A stretch of DNA of 24,630 nucleotides, from assembly GCA_964564695.1 (NCBI GenBank), contig CAZMCC010000060.1:1-24630 (forward strand). The letters are read 5' to 3'. The notes under the pieces are model-generated. The model had not been told where the DNA came from. It worked only from the letters and a program-made list of their open reading frames with translations, and ran no database searches. Positions 7,419 through 13,989 of this stretch are shown in pieces (positions within the stretch are counted from its first letter, which is position 1; each line of letters begins with the position of its first letter). The translations under genes were made by a program, and so were the position numbers. The DNA is from CAZMCC01 sp964564695. Lineage in GTDB: Bacteria > Planctomycetota > Phycisphaerae > Phycisphaerales > UBA1924.

Positions 7419-8333
7419 GTGACCCGCACCGCCACCAACGCCGAGCCCTGGACCACGCGCCGGCTCCTGGCGTGGATGAACGATGCGTTCACCAAGAGCG
7501 GGCTCGATTCGCCCCGCCTGTGCGCCGAACTCCTGCTCTCGCACACGCTCGGGTGCGACCGGCTCCGCCTCTACATGGATACCGACCGGCAGGCGAGTGA
7601 CCTCGAGCTCGCGGGGCTGCGAGGCCTTGTCGCCCGGGCGCTCAAGCACGAGCCGGTCCAATACCTCGTCGGCGAGGCGTGGTTCTTCGCGTTGGCGTTC
7701 AAGGTTGATCGACGGGTGCTGGTGCCGCGCCCGTCGACCGAGACGATCGTCGAGCACATCCTCCAGTCGTGCCGCGTCGAACCGGGGTTCGGCGGGCAAT
7801 CCGGCGACGGGCTCACGATCCTCGACGTCTGCACGGGCTCGGGGTGCATCCCGATCGCGCTGCTGAAAAACCTCAAGGGCGCCACGGCCCTCGCTACCGA
7901 CATCTCCGCCGACGCTCTCGACGTCGCCCGCGAGAACGCCGCGAAGCACGCCGTGGCCGATCGCGTCGAGTTCGCCCAGGGCGACCTCCTCGATCCCGCG
8001 CTCGAGCACCCGCGCGGCCACGGCGTGCACGTCCTCACGGCCAACCCGCCGTACATCCCCGATCACGAGTGGGACGAGGTGCCGCAGAACGTGCGGGCGT
8101 TCGAGCCCGAGGGGGCGCTGCGCGGCGGGGCCGACGGCCTCGACTTCGTGCGCCCGCTCTTCGAGCACGCACCCGAGGTGATGCGGCTGGGAGGGATGCT
8201 GCTCATCGAGACGGCCGCGAGCACGGCGCAGGCGTGCCTCGCGATCGCGGCGGCGGACGAGCGGTTGCGGGGGGCCAGGATTCTCAAAGACCACGAGGGG
8301 TTGGAGCGGGTGATCGTCGCGCGGCGGGTGTAA
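7419..8333 (+). CDS. prmC: Peptide chain release factor N5-glutamine methyltransferase
   Basis: PrmC methylates the Gln of the GGQ motif in RF1 and RF2 using S-adenosylmethionine, which speeds peptide release. From the GTG at 7419 the protein has 304 residues. The N-terminal helical domain (about 1-100) carries the family pattern DSPRLCAELLLSH and HEPVQYLVGEAWF. The SAM-binding motif I is LDVCTGSGC (about 135-143), and the signature NPPY is at 209-212. An upstream in-frame ATG at 7302 would overlap the divergent lipoprotein gene and add an Arg-rich segment, so GTG is preferred, although it lacks a clear Shine-Dalgarno sequence. prfB, encoding a substrate, is about 4 kb downstream. Confidence 0.92.
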   Translation: MTRTATNAEPWTTRRLLAWMNDAFTKSGLDSPRLCAELLLSHTLGCDRLRLYMDTDRQASDLELAGLRGLVARALKHEPVQYLVGEAWFFALAFKVDRRVLVPRPSTETIVEHILQSCRVEPGFGGQSGDGLTILDVCTGSGCIPIALLKNLKGATALATDISADALDVARENAAKHAVADRVEFAQGDLLDPALEHPRGHGVHVLTANPPYIPDHEWDEVPQNVRAFEPEGALRGGADGLDFVRPLFEHAPEVMRLGGMLLIETAASTAQACLAIAAADERLRGARILKDHEGLERVIVARRV

Positions 8334-8375
8334 TGCGGGGTGTGCATTGCACGCCGTAGGCCTGATCGTAAGTAG

Positions 8376-8410
8376 CCGGGGGTTAGCGAGTCCGCGAGCG
8401 TAACCCCCGG
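8376..8410. repeat. Palindromic repeat with 10-bp perfect arms
   Basis: CCGGGGGTTA (8376-8385) pairs with TAACCCCCGG (8401-8410) across a 15-base loop, GCGAGTCCGCGAGCG. It sits downstream of prmC with no T-tract, so a dispersed repeat is more likely than a simple terminator. Confidence 0.7.
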
Positions 8411-8475
8411 ACAGCGACCGCCATTTCCATTGTGTTCATTGCGGGCGACCCCGTAGAGGTCGTCGTGCGGTACGA

Positions 8476-8492
8476 GCACGCCTTCGGCGTGC
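8476..8492. repeat. Perfect 7-bp hairpin with TTC loop
   Basis: GCACGCC and GGCGTGC flank a TTC loop. The core GCCTTCGGCGTGC occurs again at 8581-8593, about 100 bases downstream, which suggests a dispersed repeat rather than chance. Confidence 0.55.
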
Positions 8493-8622
8493 GAAGAGAA
8501 GAAGGAAACGAGAAGGACGGGGCGGGCATTCCGGCGGTGTCGTCGCAGAGCCTCATCCACCGCCGGCTACAAACGATCATGCCTTCGGCGTGCAAACCCG
8601 ATCGCGCGAGTTCGCTCGACGA

Positions 8623-9444
8623 TCAGATCGGCCGCCCGCCAAACCCCGTCGTCGGCGACTGATCAACCTTGTCATCCCCGAGCGCCCGGTTAAGGGCCCC
8701 GAGCGTCCGCGGCGCTGACGATGCCACGCCCCGCCGCTGAATATCCCGCAGCTCCTCGTTCACGGCCTGATCAAACTGGCTGATCGACCGCATGATGACC
8801 CCGCGTTCCACGCCGTCGCGGAACCAGAAGACAACCAACGCGCACACGCCCGCCCCCAGCAGCGGGGCCGCGACGAACTGCGCGAGCAGGCTGAACCCGC
8901 CGACGCGCCCCGCGTCGTGCATCGCACGGGCCGAGGTCATCGACGCGTCGTCCGCCAGAAGGCCCGGAAGCCCGACCTGACCGAACACGCCACCCCACGG
9001 CAGCGAGCACACGCACAGCGCCGTCGCGAAGAACGCCGCCTGTGCGGCCCTGTTCACGCCGGGAACGTTCCCGCCGCCGGCGATCGCGACGCCCAGCAGC
9101 GTCATGGCCGCGAGCCCGACCGCGGCCACCGAGCCGACGCGGACCGAGACCGTGACCAGGGCGCCGATGCGGAAGTCCGCGGCGCTGCGGGCGCGGTTCA
9201 CGTCAACGCCGTCGCTGTTGTAGGTGGGCGGGTTGGCCGCCCGGGTCGTGCTCCCGGCCCGCACGACCTCGAGCGGCGCGGAGGAGACGCTCGGGCGGAG
9301 CTCCTCGGTGCGAACGTCGGTGGCGAACGTGAATCCGAAGGCGAGTGCGTGAGCGATCAGGCACGCCGCGAGTGCCGCGGCGGCGAGACCAACCCAACCC
9401 CGAAGGGAGGCCAGCGCTTCGCTCACGTGCGTTTGAACACTCAT
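8623..9444 (-). CDS. Hypothetical membrane protein, about four membrane segments
   Basis: I do not recognise this 273-residue protein. The ATG at 9444 (MSVQTHVSEALASLRGWVG) is preferred over the in-frame ATG at 9504 because GAGG lies just upstream and the added 20 residues look non-coding. Hydrophobic segments are near residues 17-40, 92-122, 135-158 and 190-215. Between the first and second is an extracytoplasmic-looking loop of about 50 residues. A soluble C-terminal tail (about 220-273) is polar and Arg/Asp-rich. It is divergent from mqnC, and both genes share the 9445-9692 spacer. The trailing hairpin at about 8600-8623 may terminate it. No function is inferred. Confidence 0.7.
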   Translation of the reverse strand: MSVQTHVSEALASLRGWVGLAAAALAACLIAHALAFGFTFATDVRTEELRPSVSSAPLEVVRAGSTTRAANPPTYNSDGVDVNRARSAADFRIGALVTVSVRVGSVAAVGLAAMTLLGVAIAGGGNVPGVNRAAQAAFFATALCVCSLPWGGVFGQVGLPGLLADDASMTSARAMHDAGRVGGFSLLAQFVAAPLLGAGVCALVVFWFRDGVERGVIMRSISQFDQAVNEELRDIQRRGVASSAPRTLGALNRALGDDKVDQSPTTGFGGRPI

Positions 9445-9692
9445 CAAAGACCTCGAATGGCGCGGCGTGTGGACGGTCGAACAGTCCGCGTCACTGGGGA
9501 CCATCGGCGGGTTATCAAGCTCGGTTTACACAGGGTTGGGTGATTTCGAGGGGATTTGGTGGCGGCCCGTGGGGAGGTCCGGGAAGGTCGTCGGGCAGGG
9601 GGGGGGGGCGGGCAGGGGGATGCGAGGCCCCGGAGCGGCTAGCGTACACGAAGTTTCAGTCTTTCTTGAAACCTCCCAGGAACTCCCCCCGC

Positions 9693-11207
9693 ATGACCGG
9701 GATTTACAGGGCACCGCCGGAGCACGTCCACCTGAGCGCAGCCGATCCGGGCCTGCTCGAGGCGGTCGCGGCCGGGGAGGCCCGCCTGACGTTCGACCAA
9801 GGCGTGGAGCTGCTGCGCCAGGCCCCGCTGACGACGCTGGGTCGGTGGGCGGACGCGCGGTGCCGTGCGGTCCACGGGGACGCGGTGCGGACGTACGTGA
9901 TCGACCGGAACATCAACTACACGAACGTGTGCAGCGCGAAGTGCACGTTCTGTGCGTTCCGGCGCGACGAGGGGGACAGCGACGCATACACGCTGGACCC
10001 CGAGCAGATCTACGAGAAGGTCGGGCAGCTCGTGGCGATCGGCGGCACGCAGATCCTGATGCAGGGCGGGATGAACCCGGCCCTGCCGCTGGAGTGGTAC
10101 ACGAAGCTGCTCAGCGGTATCAAGAGCCGGTTCCCCAAGGTGCACGTGCACGCCTTCAGCCCGCCCGAGTTCATCGAGTTCGTGCGCTTCTTCGACCCGC
10201 CGGGGGCGTGGGGGGGGACGCTCGAAGAGAAGATCCGCTCCGTGATGGTGCGGCTGCGCGACGCGGGGCTCGACAGCGTCCCCGGCGGCGGCGGCGAGAT
10301 TTTCGCCGACCCCGTGCGCCGCAAGATCGGACTGGGCAAGTGCGACGCCGAGAGTTGGCTCACGACGATGTACGTCGCTCACACGCTGGGGATGTTCACG
10401 AGCGCGACGATGATGTTCGGGCACATCGAGGGGCACGCGGACCGGGTGCACCACATGATGCTCGTGCGCAAGTGGCAGGAGCGGGCGAAGCGCGAGGCGG
10501 GCGAGACGGGCAAGCCCTGCGGCCACTACGTGAGCTTCATCTCGTGGCCGTTCCAGCGTGAGAACACGCCGCTGGGTCGGGTGCGGGATTGGGGCGCGGA
10601 CCCGGCCGAGCTGGCGATGGAGTTCCCCGGCGACGCAATCGAGCGGGCGGCCCGCGAAACGAACCCCGAGCGTGAGCGACGGGGTGGGGGGGCCTCCGCT
10701 CTCCCGTCAGGCAAGCGCGCCGCCGACGTCTACGACTACGAATCCATCGACCGCACGGCCTACCCCACCGCCCACCAGTTCGGCAAGAAAGTCCGCATGT
10801 CGGGCGCGACGGATTACCTGCGCACTCAAGCCGTCAGCCGCCTGTTCCTCGACAACGTCTACTCGATCGGCGCATCGTGGGTAACCATGGGCCCGCACGT
10901 GGGGCAGGTGGCCCTGGCGTACGGCGCGAACGACATGGGCAGCGTGATGATGGAAGAGAACGTGGTGTCGAGCGCCGGCACGACGTATTGCCTCGACGAG
11001 CCGGTGCTGTGCCGCCTGATCCGCGAAGCGGGGTTCACGCCCGCGCAGCGGAACAACACCTACGAGGTCGTCCGGGCCCACCCGGCGACGCCGCAGCGCG
11101 ACGCCCCGGACCTGGCGGTGACCGACTGGTCCACGCACCGGGCGAAGAAGACGCATCAGCAGGCACCAAGAGTGGTGAAGACGCAGGTGACAGTGGGAGC
11201 TCGGTAG
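9693..11207 (+). CDS. mqnC: Cyclic dehypoxanthinyl futalosine synthase (radical SAM)
   Basis: MqnC cyclises dehypoxanthinyl futalosine in the futalosine route to menaquinone. The radical SAM cluster motif CSAKCTFC (Cys80, 84, 87) follows the family hallmark DRNINYTNVC. Other matches are GGTQILMQGGMNP, HAFSPPEF, DSVPGGGGEIF, ATMMFGHIEG, SWPFQRENTPLG and the C-terminal SWVTMGPHVGQVAL, MMEENVVSSAG and GFTPAQRNNTYE. The ATG at 9693 is preceded by AGGAA. At 504 residues it is longer than the usual 360-380. The extra length comes from an insertion at about 302-360, containing repeat-derived NPERERR, and a basic tail of about 40 residues. CofH and MqnE are related alternatives, but the listed motifs fit MqnC best. 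No other mqn gene is in view. Confidence 0.88.
   Translation: MTGIYRAPPEHVHLSAADPGLLEAVAAGEARLTFDQGVELLRQAPLTTLGRWADARCRAVHGDAVRTYVIDRNINYTNVCSAKCTFCAFRRDEGDSDAYTLDPEQIYEKVGQLVAIGGTQILMQGGMNPALPLEWYTKLLSGIKSRFPKVHVHAFSPPEFIEFVRFFDPPGAWGGTLEEKIRSVMVRLRDAGLDSVPGGGGEIFADPVRRKIGLGKCDAESWLTTMYVAHTLGMFTSATMMFGHIEGHADRVHHMMLVRKWQERAKREAGETGKPCGHYVSFISWPFQRENTPLGRVRDWGADPAELAMEFPGDAIERAARETNPERERRGGGASALPSGKRAADVYDYESIDRTAYPTAHQFGKKVRMSGATDYLRTQAVSRLFLDNVYSIGASWVTMGPHVGQVALAYGANDMGSVMMEENVVSSAGTTYCLDEPVLCRLIREAGFTPAQRNNTYEVVRAHPATPQRDAPDLAVTDWSTHRAKKTHQQAPRVVKTQVTVGAR
10661..10685 (+). repeat. In-frame repeat copy inside mqnC
   Basis: The stretch AACCCCGAGCGTGAGCGACG followed by GGGT encodes NPERERRG. 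It shares the AGCG-nn-AGCGAC-GGG layout of the stop-codon-anchored repeats at 6496 and 6650-6682, with a different but still pairing stem (CCCC/GGGG). It lies inside the extra segment of this MqnC. Confidence 0.6.
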
Positions 11208-11295
11208 ATCTCCCTCCGCGGGTGCCCGGGCGGAGCTTTGTCCGCCCGGTGCCTGAAGCGCAGAACCCGGCGGACAAAGCTCCGCCGGGGCACCC
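11205..11295. repeat. Long inverted repeat between mqnC and membrane-protein gene
   Basis: A 27-base arm (11220-11246, containing GGCGGAGCTTTGTCCGCC) pairs with 11269-11295 (GGCGGACAAAGCTCCGCC) with a single mismatch, around a 22-base loop. Each arm itself contains a GGCGGA...TCCGCC palindrome. The element fills the spacer right after the TAG of mqnC and could act as a terminator or transcript-stabilising structure. Confidence 0.75.
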
Positions 11296-11318
11296 CGGAT
11301 TTCCGGTACACTGCTCAC

Positions 11319-12491
11319 GTGGCGACAACCCTCGTCAAACACCTCACCAAGCTCACCGCGATGCTTCTCGTCCTCGCGGCCATCGCCGCCTCGGCGTTCA
11401 TCCAGGAAGTGCACGTCGGCAAATTGCGGGGCGACGCCGCGGCCCTCAAGATCCTGACCCGCCGATACAACCCGCCGCCGACCGGCGACGCCGCCCTGCG
11501 GGCCAAGGCCGAAGAGTGGCTTGCGGAGGCGGACCCGGCCGCGGCCGCGAGCAACCAGGCGGCCCGGCTGGTGCTCGTCAAGGCGCTCAAGGACTCCGGC
11601 GTGGATGAACGAGCGATCGGCGGCGTCAAAGGCGCGGCCGGGGGAGCCGAGCGGGCCGCCCGGTGGTCGCTCGTTGAGATCGAAGAGCGGACGGGCGAAG
11701 ACGAAGGCGCGGACTCGCTGCCGGTGGAGCCGGACTCCGTCGCCGACGCCGTGCTGAAGTTCGTGAGCGTGCACCGCCCGTGCGTTCTCAAGGTAGCGAC
11801 GGAGGTCACCCCGCCGGCGGAGCCGGGGTGGACGAAGCGGGGCGTCGGACCGCTGGCATCGGTGCTCTTTGTCGACCGCGTGGTCGAAGTCGCGTTCGCC
11901 CGGGATCCGCGCGAGCAGTTTCTGGATTTCGAGCCCGTGAAGTTTCCCGTGCCCACGAAGTACGCGAGGATCACCTGCGACTCGCGGGCCGACCTCGCCT
12001 ACGGCCCCAGCGGCCCCGCCTCGGAACTGCTCGCCGACGCGAAGCGGCGCGAACGGCTGACGCGCGTCTATGGCGACCTCCCGCTGGCGGACGCGCAGGC
12101 CACGGTCGCGCGGGCGATCACGGCCCGCTTCAACGCCGTCTCGCTGCTGGGGGTGCAGGTGCCGGCGGAGTACTTCGCCGTGGCGCTCGCGGGGGGCCTC
12201 GCGACCGTGATGTTCGGGCTGGTCGCGGCCCTTCGCAAGGCGCGGTCGTCGGGGAGCGTGCCGCTGGACTTCATGCAGAGCGACTCGATCTCGGCGCTGC
12301 TGCTGGCGAAGGGGCTGGGTCGGATGATCCTGTGGCTGGTGATCCCCGTGGCCGCGGCCGTGGCGGTGTGGCCCGACTCGTGGCTCGACCGCACGTGGTT
12401 CAACGTGTACCGGGGGGAGATCGGCGTAGTCGCGGCGCTGGGAATGTGGGCGGTGGGGCTGGGCCGGGCGGTGACGGCGAAGGCGCAGTAG
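11319..12491 (+). CDS. Hypothetical membrane protein with N-terminal and C-terminal helices
   Basis: I do not recognise this 390-residue protein. The GTG at 11319 is chosen because sequence upstream belongs to the inverted repeat; an ATG at 11361 is the alternative. An N-terminal hydrophobic segment (about 12-30, LTAMLLVLAAIAASAF) is followed by a large, charged, Ala-rich region of about 240 residues, presumably extracytoplasmic or membrane-associated. Three further hydrophobic segments lie near 282-305, 330-350 and 365-385. No catalytic motif stands out. It sits between mqnC and prfB in the same direction, 57 bp before prfB. Its stop codon begins a sequence (TAGATCCCCCTCCGCG) almost identical to the one after mqnC. 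Confidence 0.7.
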   Translation: MATTLVKHLTKLTAMLLVLAAIAASAFIQEVHVGKLRGDAAALKILTRRYNPPPTGDAALRAKAEEWLAEADPAAAASNQAARLVLVKALKDSGVDERAIGGVKGAAGGAERAARWSLVEIEERTGEDEGADSLPVEPDSVADAVLKFVSVHRPCVLKVATEVTPPAEPGWTKRGVGPLASVLFVDRVVEVAFARDPREQFLDFEPVKFPVPTKYARITCDSRADLAYGPSGPASELLADAKRRERLTRVYGDLPLADAQATVARAITARFNAVSLLGVQVPAEYFAVALAGGLATVMFGLVAALRKARSSGSVPLDFMQSDSISALLLAKGLGRMILWLVIPVAAAVAVWPDSWLDRTWFNVYRGEIGVVAALGMWAVGLGRAVTAKAQ

Positions 12492-12520
12492 ATCCCCCTC
12501 CGCGTTGCCGAGGGTGATCT
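12489..12520 (+). repeat. Stop-anchored repeat related to 11205-11220
   Basis: TAGATCCCCCTCCGCG here and TAGATCTCCCTCCGCG at 11205 differ at one base, and both start exactly at a TAG stop codon. The 12489 copy continues TTGCCGAGGGTGATC, which can partly fold back on GATCCCCCTC. A degenerate relative (CCCCCTCCACGTTGCGGAG) lies near 7381. Confidence 0.45.
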
Positions 12521-12548
12521 TCGAGCGTCCCGCGCATACCATCCCCCA

Positions 12549-13695
12549 ATGCACTACGACGCACACCAGCCCATCATCAACGAGCTTGAGGCGCGGATCT
12601 TGACGATCCGCGACTCGCTTTAACTACCCGGCCAAACTGAGCGAACTCAAGGGATTTGAGACCCAGATGGCCGAGGCCTCATTCTGGGATTCGCCCGAGC
12701 GGGCACGCAGGACGGTGGGACAGGTGAAGGCCCTCAAGGCCGTCGTCGACCCCGTCAAGGCCGCCCTGAACGACTTCGAGAACGCCAAGCTCGCGTACGA
12801 GATGTACAAGGAGTCCACCGCCAACGGGGCCGTGGGCGACAAGGAGCTGCTCGTCGAGGCCGACACGCAGCTCTACGGCCTTGCCCAGCGCATGGACAAG
12901 ATCGAGCTCCAGTCGCTGCTCTCGGGCAAGCACGACTCGCGCAACTGCTTCCTCAGCATCTCCGCGGGCGAAGGCGGCACCGAGGCCAACGACTGGTGCG
13001 AGATGGTCTTCCGCATGTACCTCTACTACTGCGAGAAGATGGGGTGGGACATCGAGGAGGTCGAAAAGAGCCCCGGGCTCGAAGTCGGCCTCGACTCGGT
13101 CACGCTCCACATCAAGGGCGCGTTCGCCTTCGGCTACCTTTCCGCCGAACGCGGCACGCACCGCCTCGCCCGCGTCAGCCCCTTCAACTCCCAGGGCAAG
13201 CGCCAGACGAGCTTCGCGACCGTCGACGTCACGCCCGAGTTCGAGGACATCAACGTCGAGATCCCGGAGAAGGACCTCGAGATCACGCCGTTCGTGCGGG
13301 CCAGCGGGCCCGGCGGGCAGAACGTGAACAAGGTCGCGACCGCGATCCGGCTCGTGCACAAGCCGACCGGGATCACGATCGTGGCGAGCACGTATCGCGA
13401 CCAGCCGCAGAACCGCAAGCAGTGCATGACGATCCTGATGGCGAAGCTCGAGCAGATCGCCGAGCAGGACCGCGAGAAGGAGATCAACGCCGCGACCGGC
13501 GGCAAGCTCCAGGACGCGGGCACGTTCGGCACGCAGATCCGCTCGTACGTGATCTACGACAACCGCGTGAAGGACCACCGCACGGGGTACGAGATCATGG
13601 ACCCCGACCGCGTTCTGCGCGGCGACCTCGAAGGCTTCGTGAACGCGGAGCTGCAGCGACGGCGCAAGGAGCAGGGGGCGCGGGCGAAGTCATAA
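12549..13695 (+). CDS. prfB: Peptide chain release factor 2, needs +1 frameshift
   Basis: RF2 reads UGA and UAA stop codons and triggers peptide release. The coding sequence is joined from 12549-12620 (24 codons, ending DSL) and 12622-13695 after a +1 shift at CTT-TAA-C, giving 381 residues. The first codons match the RF2 N-terminus, and the post-shift reading (NYPAKLSEL) continues it, as in E. coli, where the shift falls at about codon 25. The RF2-specific SPF tripeptide is at 210-212 and the catalytic GGQ at 255-257, about five residues after their E. coli positions. The stop at the shift site is TAA instead of the usual TGA, and no AGGGGG-like element precedes it. The ATG at 12549 lacks a clear Shine-Dalgarno sequence. 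Confidence 0.93.
12618..12624 (+). promoter_or_regulatory. Programmed +1 frameshift site of prfB (CTTTAAC)
   Basis: CTT (codon 24) followed by in-frame TAA and then C reproduces the prfB slippery layout, where tRNA-Leu re-pairs from CUU to UUU. The usual site is CUU-UGA-C, preceded by AGGGGG about three bases upstream. Here the stop is UAA and the bases before are GCGACTCG. The downstream frame resumes the RF2 sequence at 12622. Confidence 0.85.
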
Positions 13696-13724
13696 GAGCC
13701 GGAAGCGCTAGCGCCCGGCCACGG
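13693..13724 (+). repeat. Stop-codon-anchored hairpin repeat, copy C
   Basis: It begins at the TAA of prfB: TAAGAGCCGGAAGCGCTAGC, then GCCCGGCCACGG. GCCGG pairs with CCGGC and the centre GCGCTAGCGC is self-complementary. Relative to copies A and B (GCCC...GGGC), the changes on the two arms compensate each other. Confidence 0.7.
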
Positions 13725-13772
13725 CGACGCCGGGTAGCTCAGCACGTGCCTGCAGGAATTTGAGCGGTGGGC

Positions 13773-13979
13773 TCATTCAGCCAGCTTCTTCATCGTCTCG
13801 GGATACTTCTTGAAGACGTATCCCGCGGCATCCTTGAAACGCGCATCAAGATTGCGATCCCGCGAATTCCGAAGAAACTCAACGTACGCGGGAACACTCA
13901 AGCCCATTCTCTTGGCTTCTGCCTCGAGTCGATCCGCCTGATCGCCCGGGAATTCGATGGGGCGCACCGGCTGGTCCAT
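13773..13979 (-). CDS. Small ribbon-helix-helix antitoxin-like protein
   Basis: This 68-residue protein has an N-terminal stretch (PIEFPGDQADRLEAEAKRMG, then LSVPAYVEFL) that fits the strand-helix-helix pattern of small CopG/Arc-type DNA-binding proteins. Its C-terminal YVFKKYPETMKKLAE resembles the toxin-facing end of some antitoxins. Both readings are tentative. It starts 10 bases after the esterase stop codon with a GGGGAGG directly before the ATG, so it is probably translated from the same mRNA. No toxin-sized open frame is adjacent, so if it is an antitoxin it is an orphan. It could also be a plain hypothetical protein. Confidence 0.6.
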   Translation of the reverse strand: MDQPVRPIEFPGDQADRLEAEAKRMGLSVPAYVEFLRNSRDRNLDARFKDAAGYVFKKYPETMKKLAE

Positions 13980-13989
13980 GGCCTCCCCC

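Larger units (their letters stand above)
8334..8622. other. Gene-free spacer with three hairpin repeats
   Basis: This space lies between the convergent prmC and membrane-protein genes. I see no credible gene. It holds a long palindrome (8376-8410), a perfect GCACGCC-TTC-GGCGTGC hairpin (8476-8492), a related CATGCC-TTC-GGCGTG copy (8578-8592), and a hairpin just after the minus-strand stop codon (GATCG/CGATC outer arms, CGAG-TTCG-CTCG core, about 8600-8623). Confidence 0.6.

Noticed and set aside
8432..8662. 76-codon plus-strand open frame after prmC
   Set aside because: It consists largely of hairpin repeats and ends inside the opposing membrane-protein gene.
10707..12566. 619-codon minus-strand open frame across mqnC and the next gene
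   Set aside because: It runs through the 3' end of mqnC, a long inverted repeat and another gene; its composition is that of a frame shadow.
12621..12623. TAA in prfB as evidence of a pseudogene
   Set aside because: The stop falls exactly at the conserved RF2 shift position with a CTT-T slip sequence, and the rest of the gene is intact, including SPF and GGQ.
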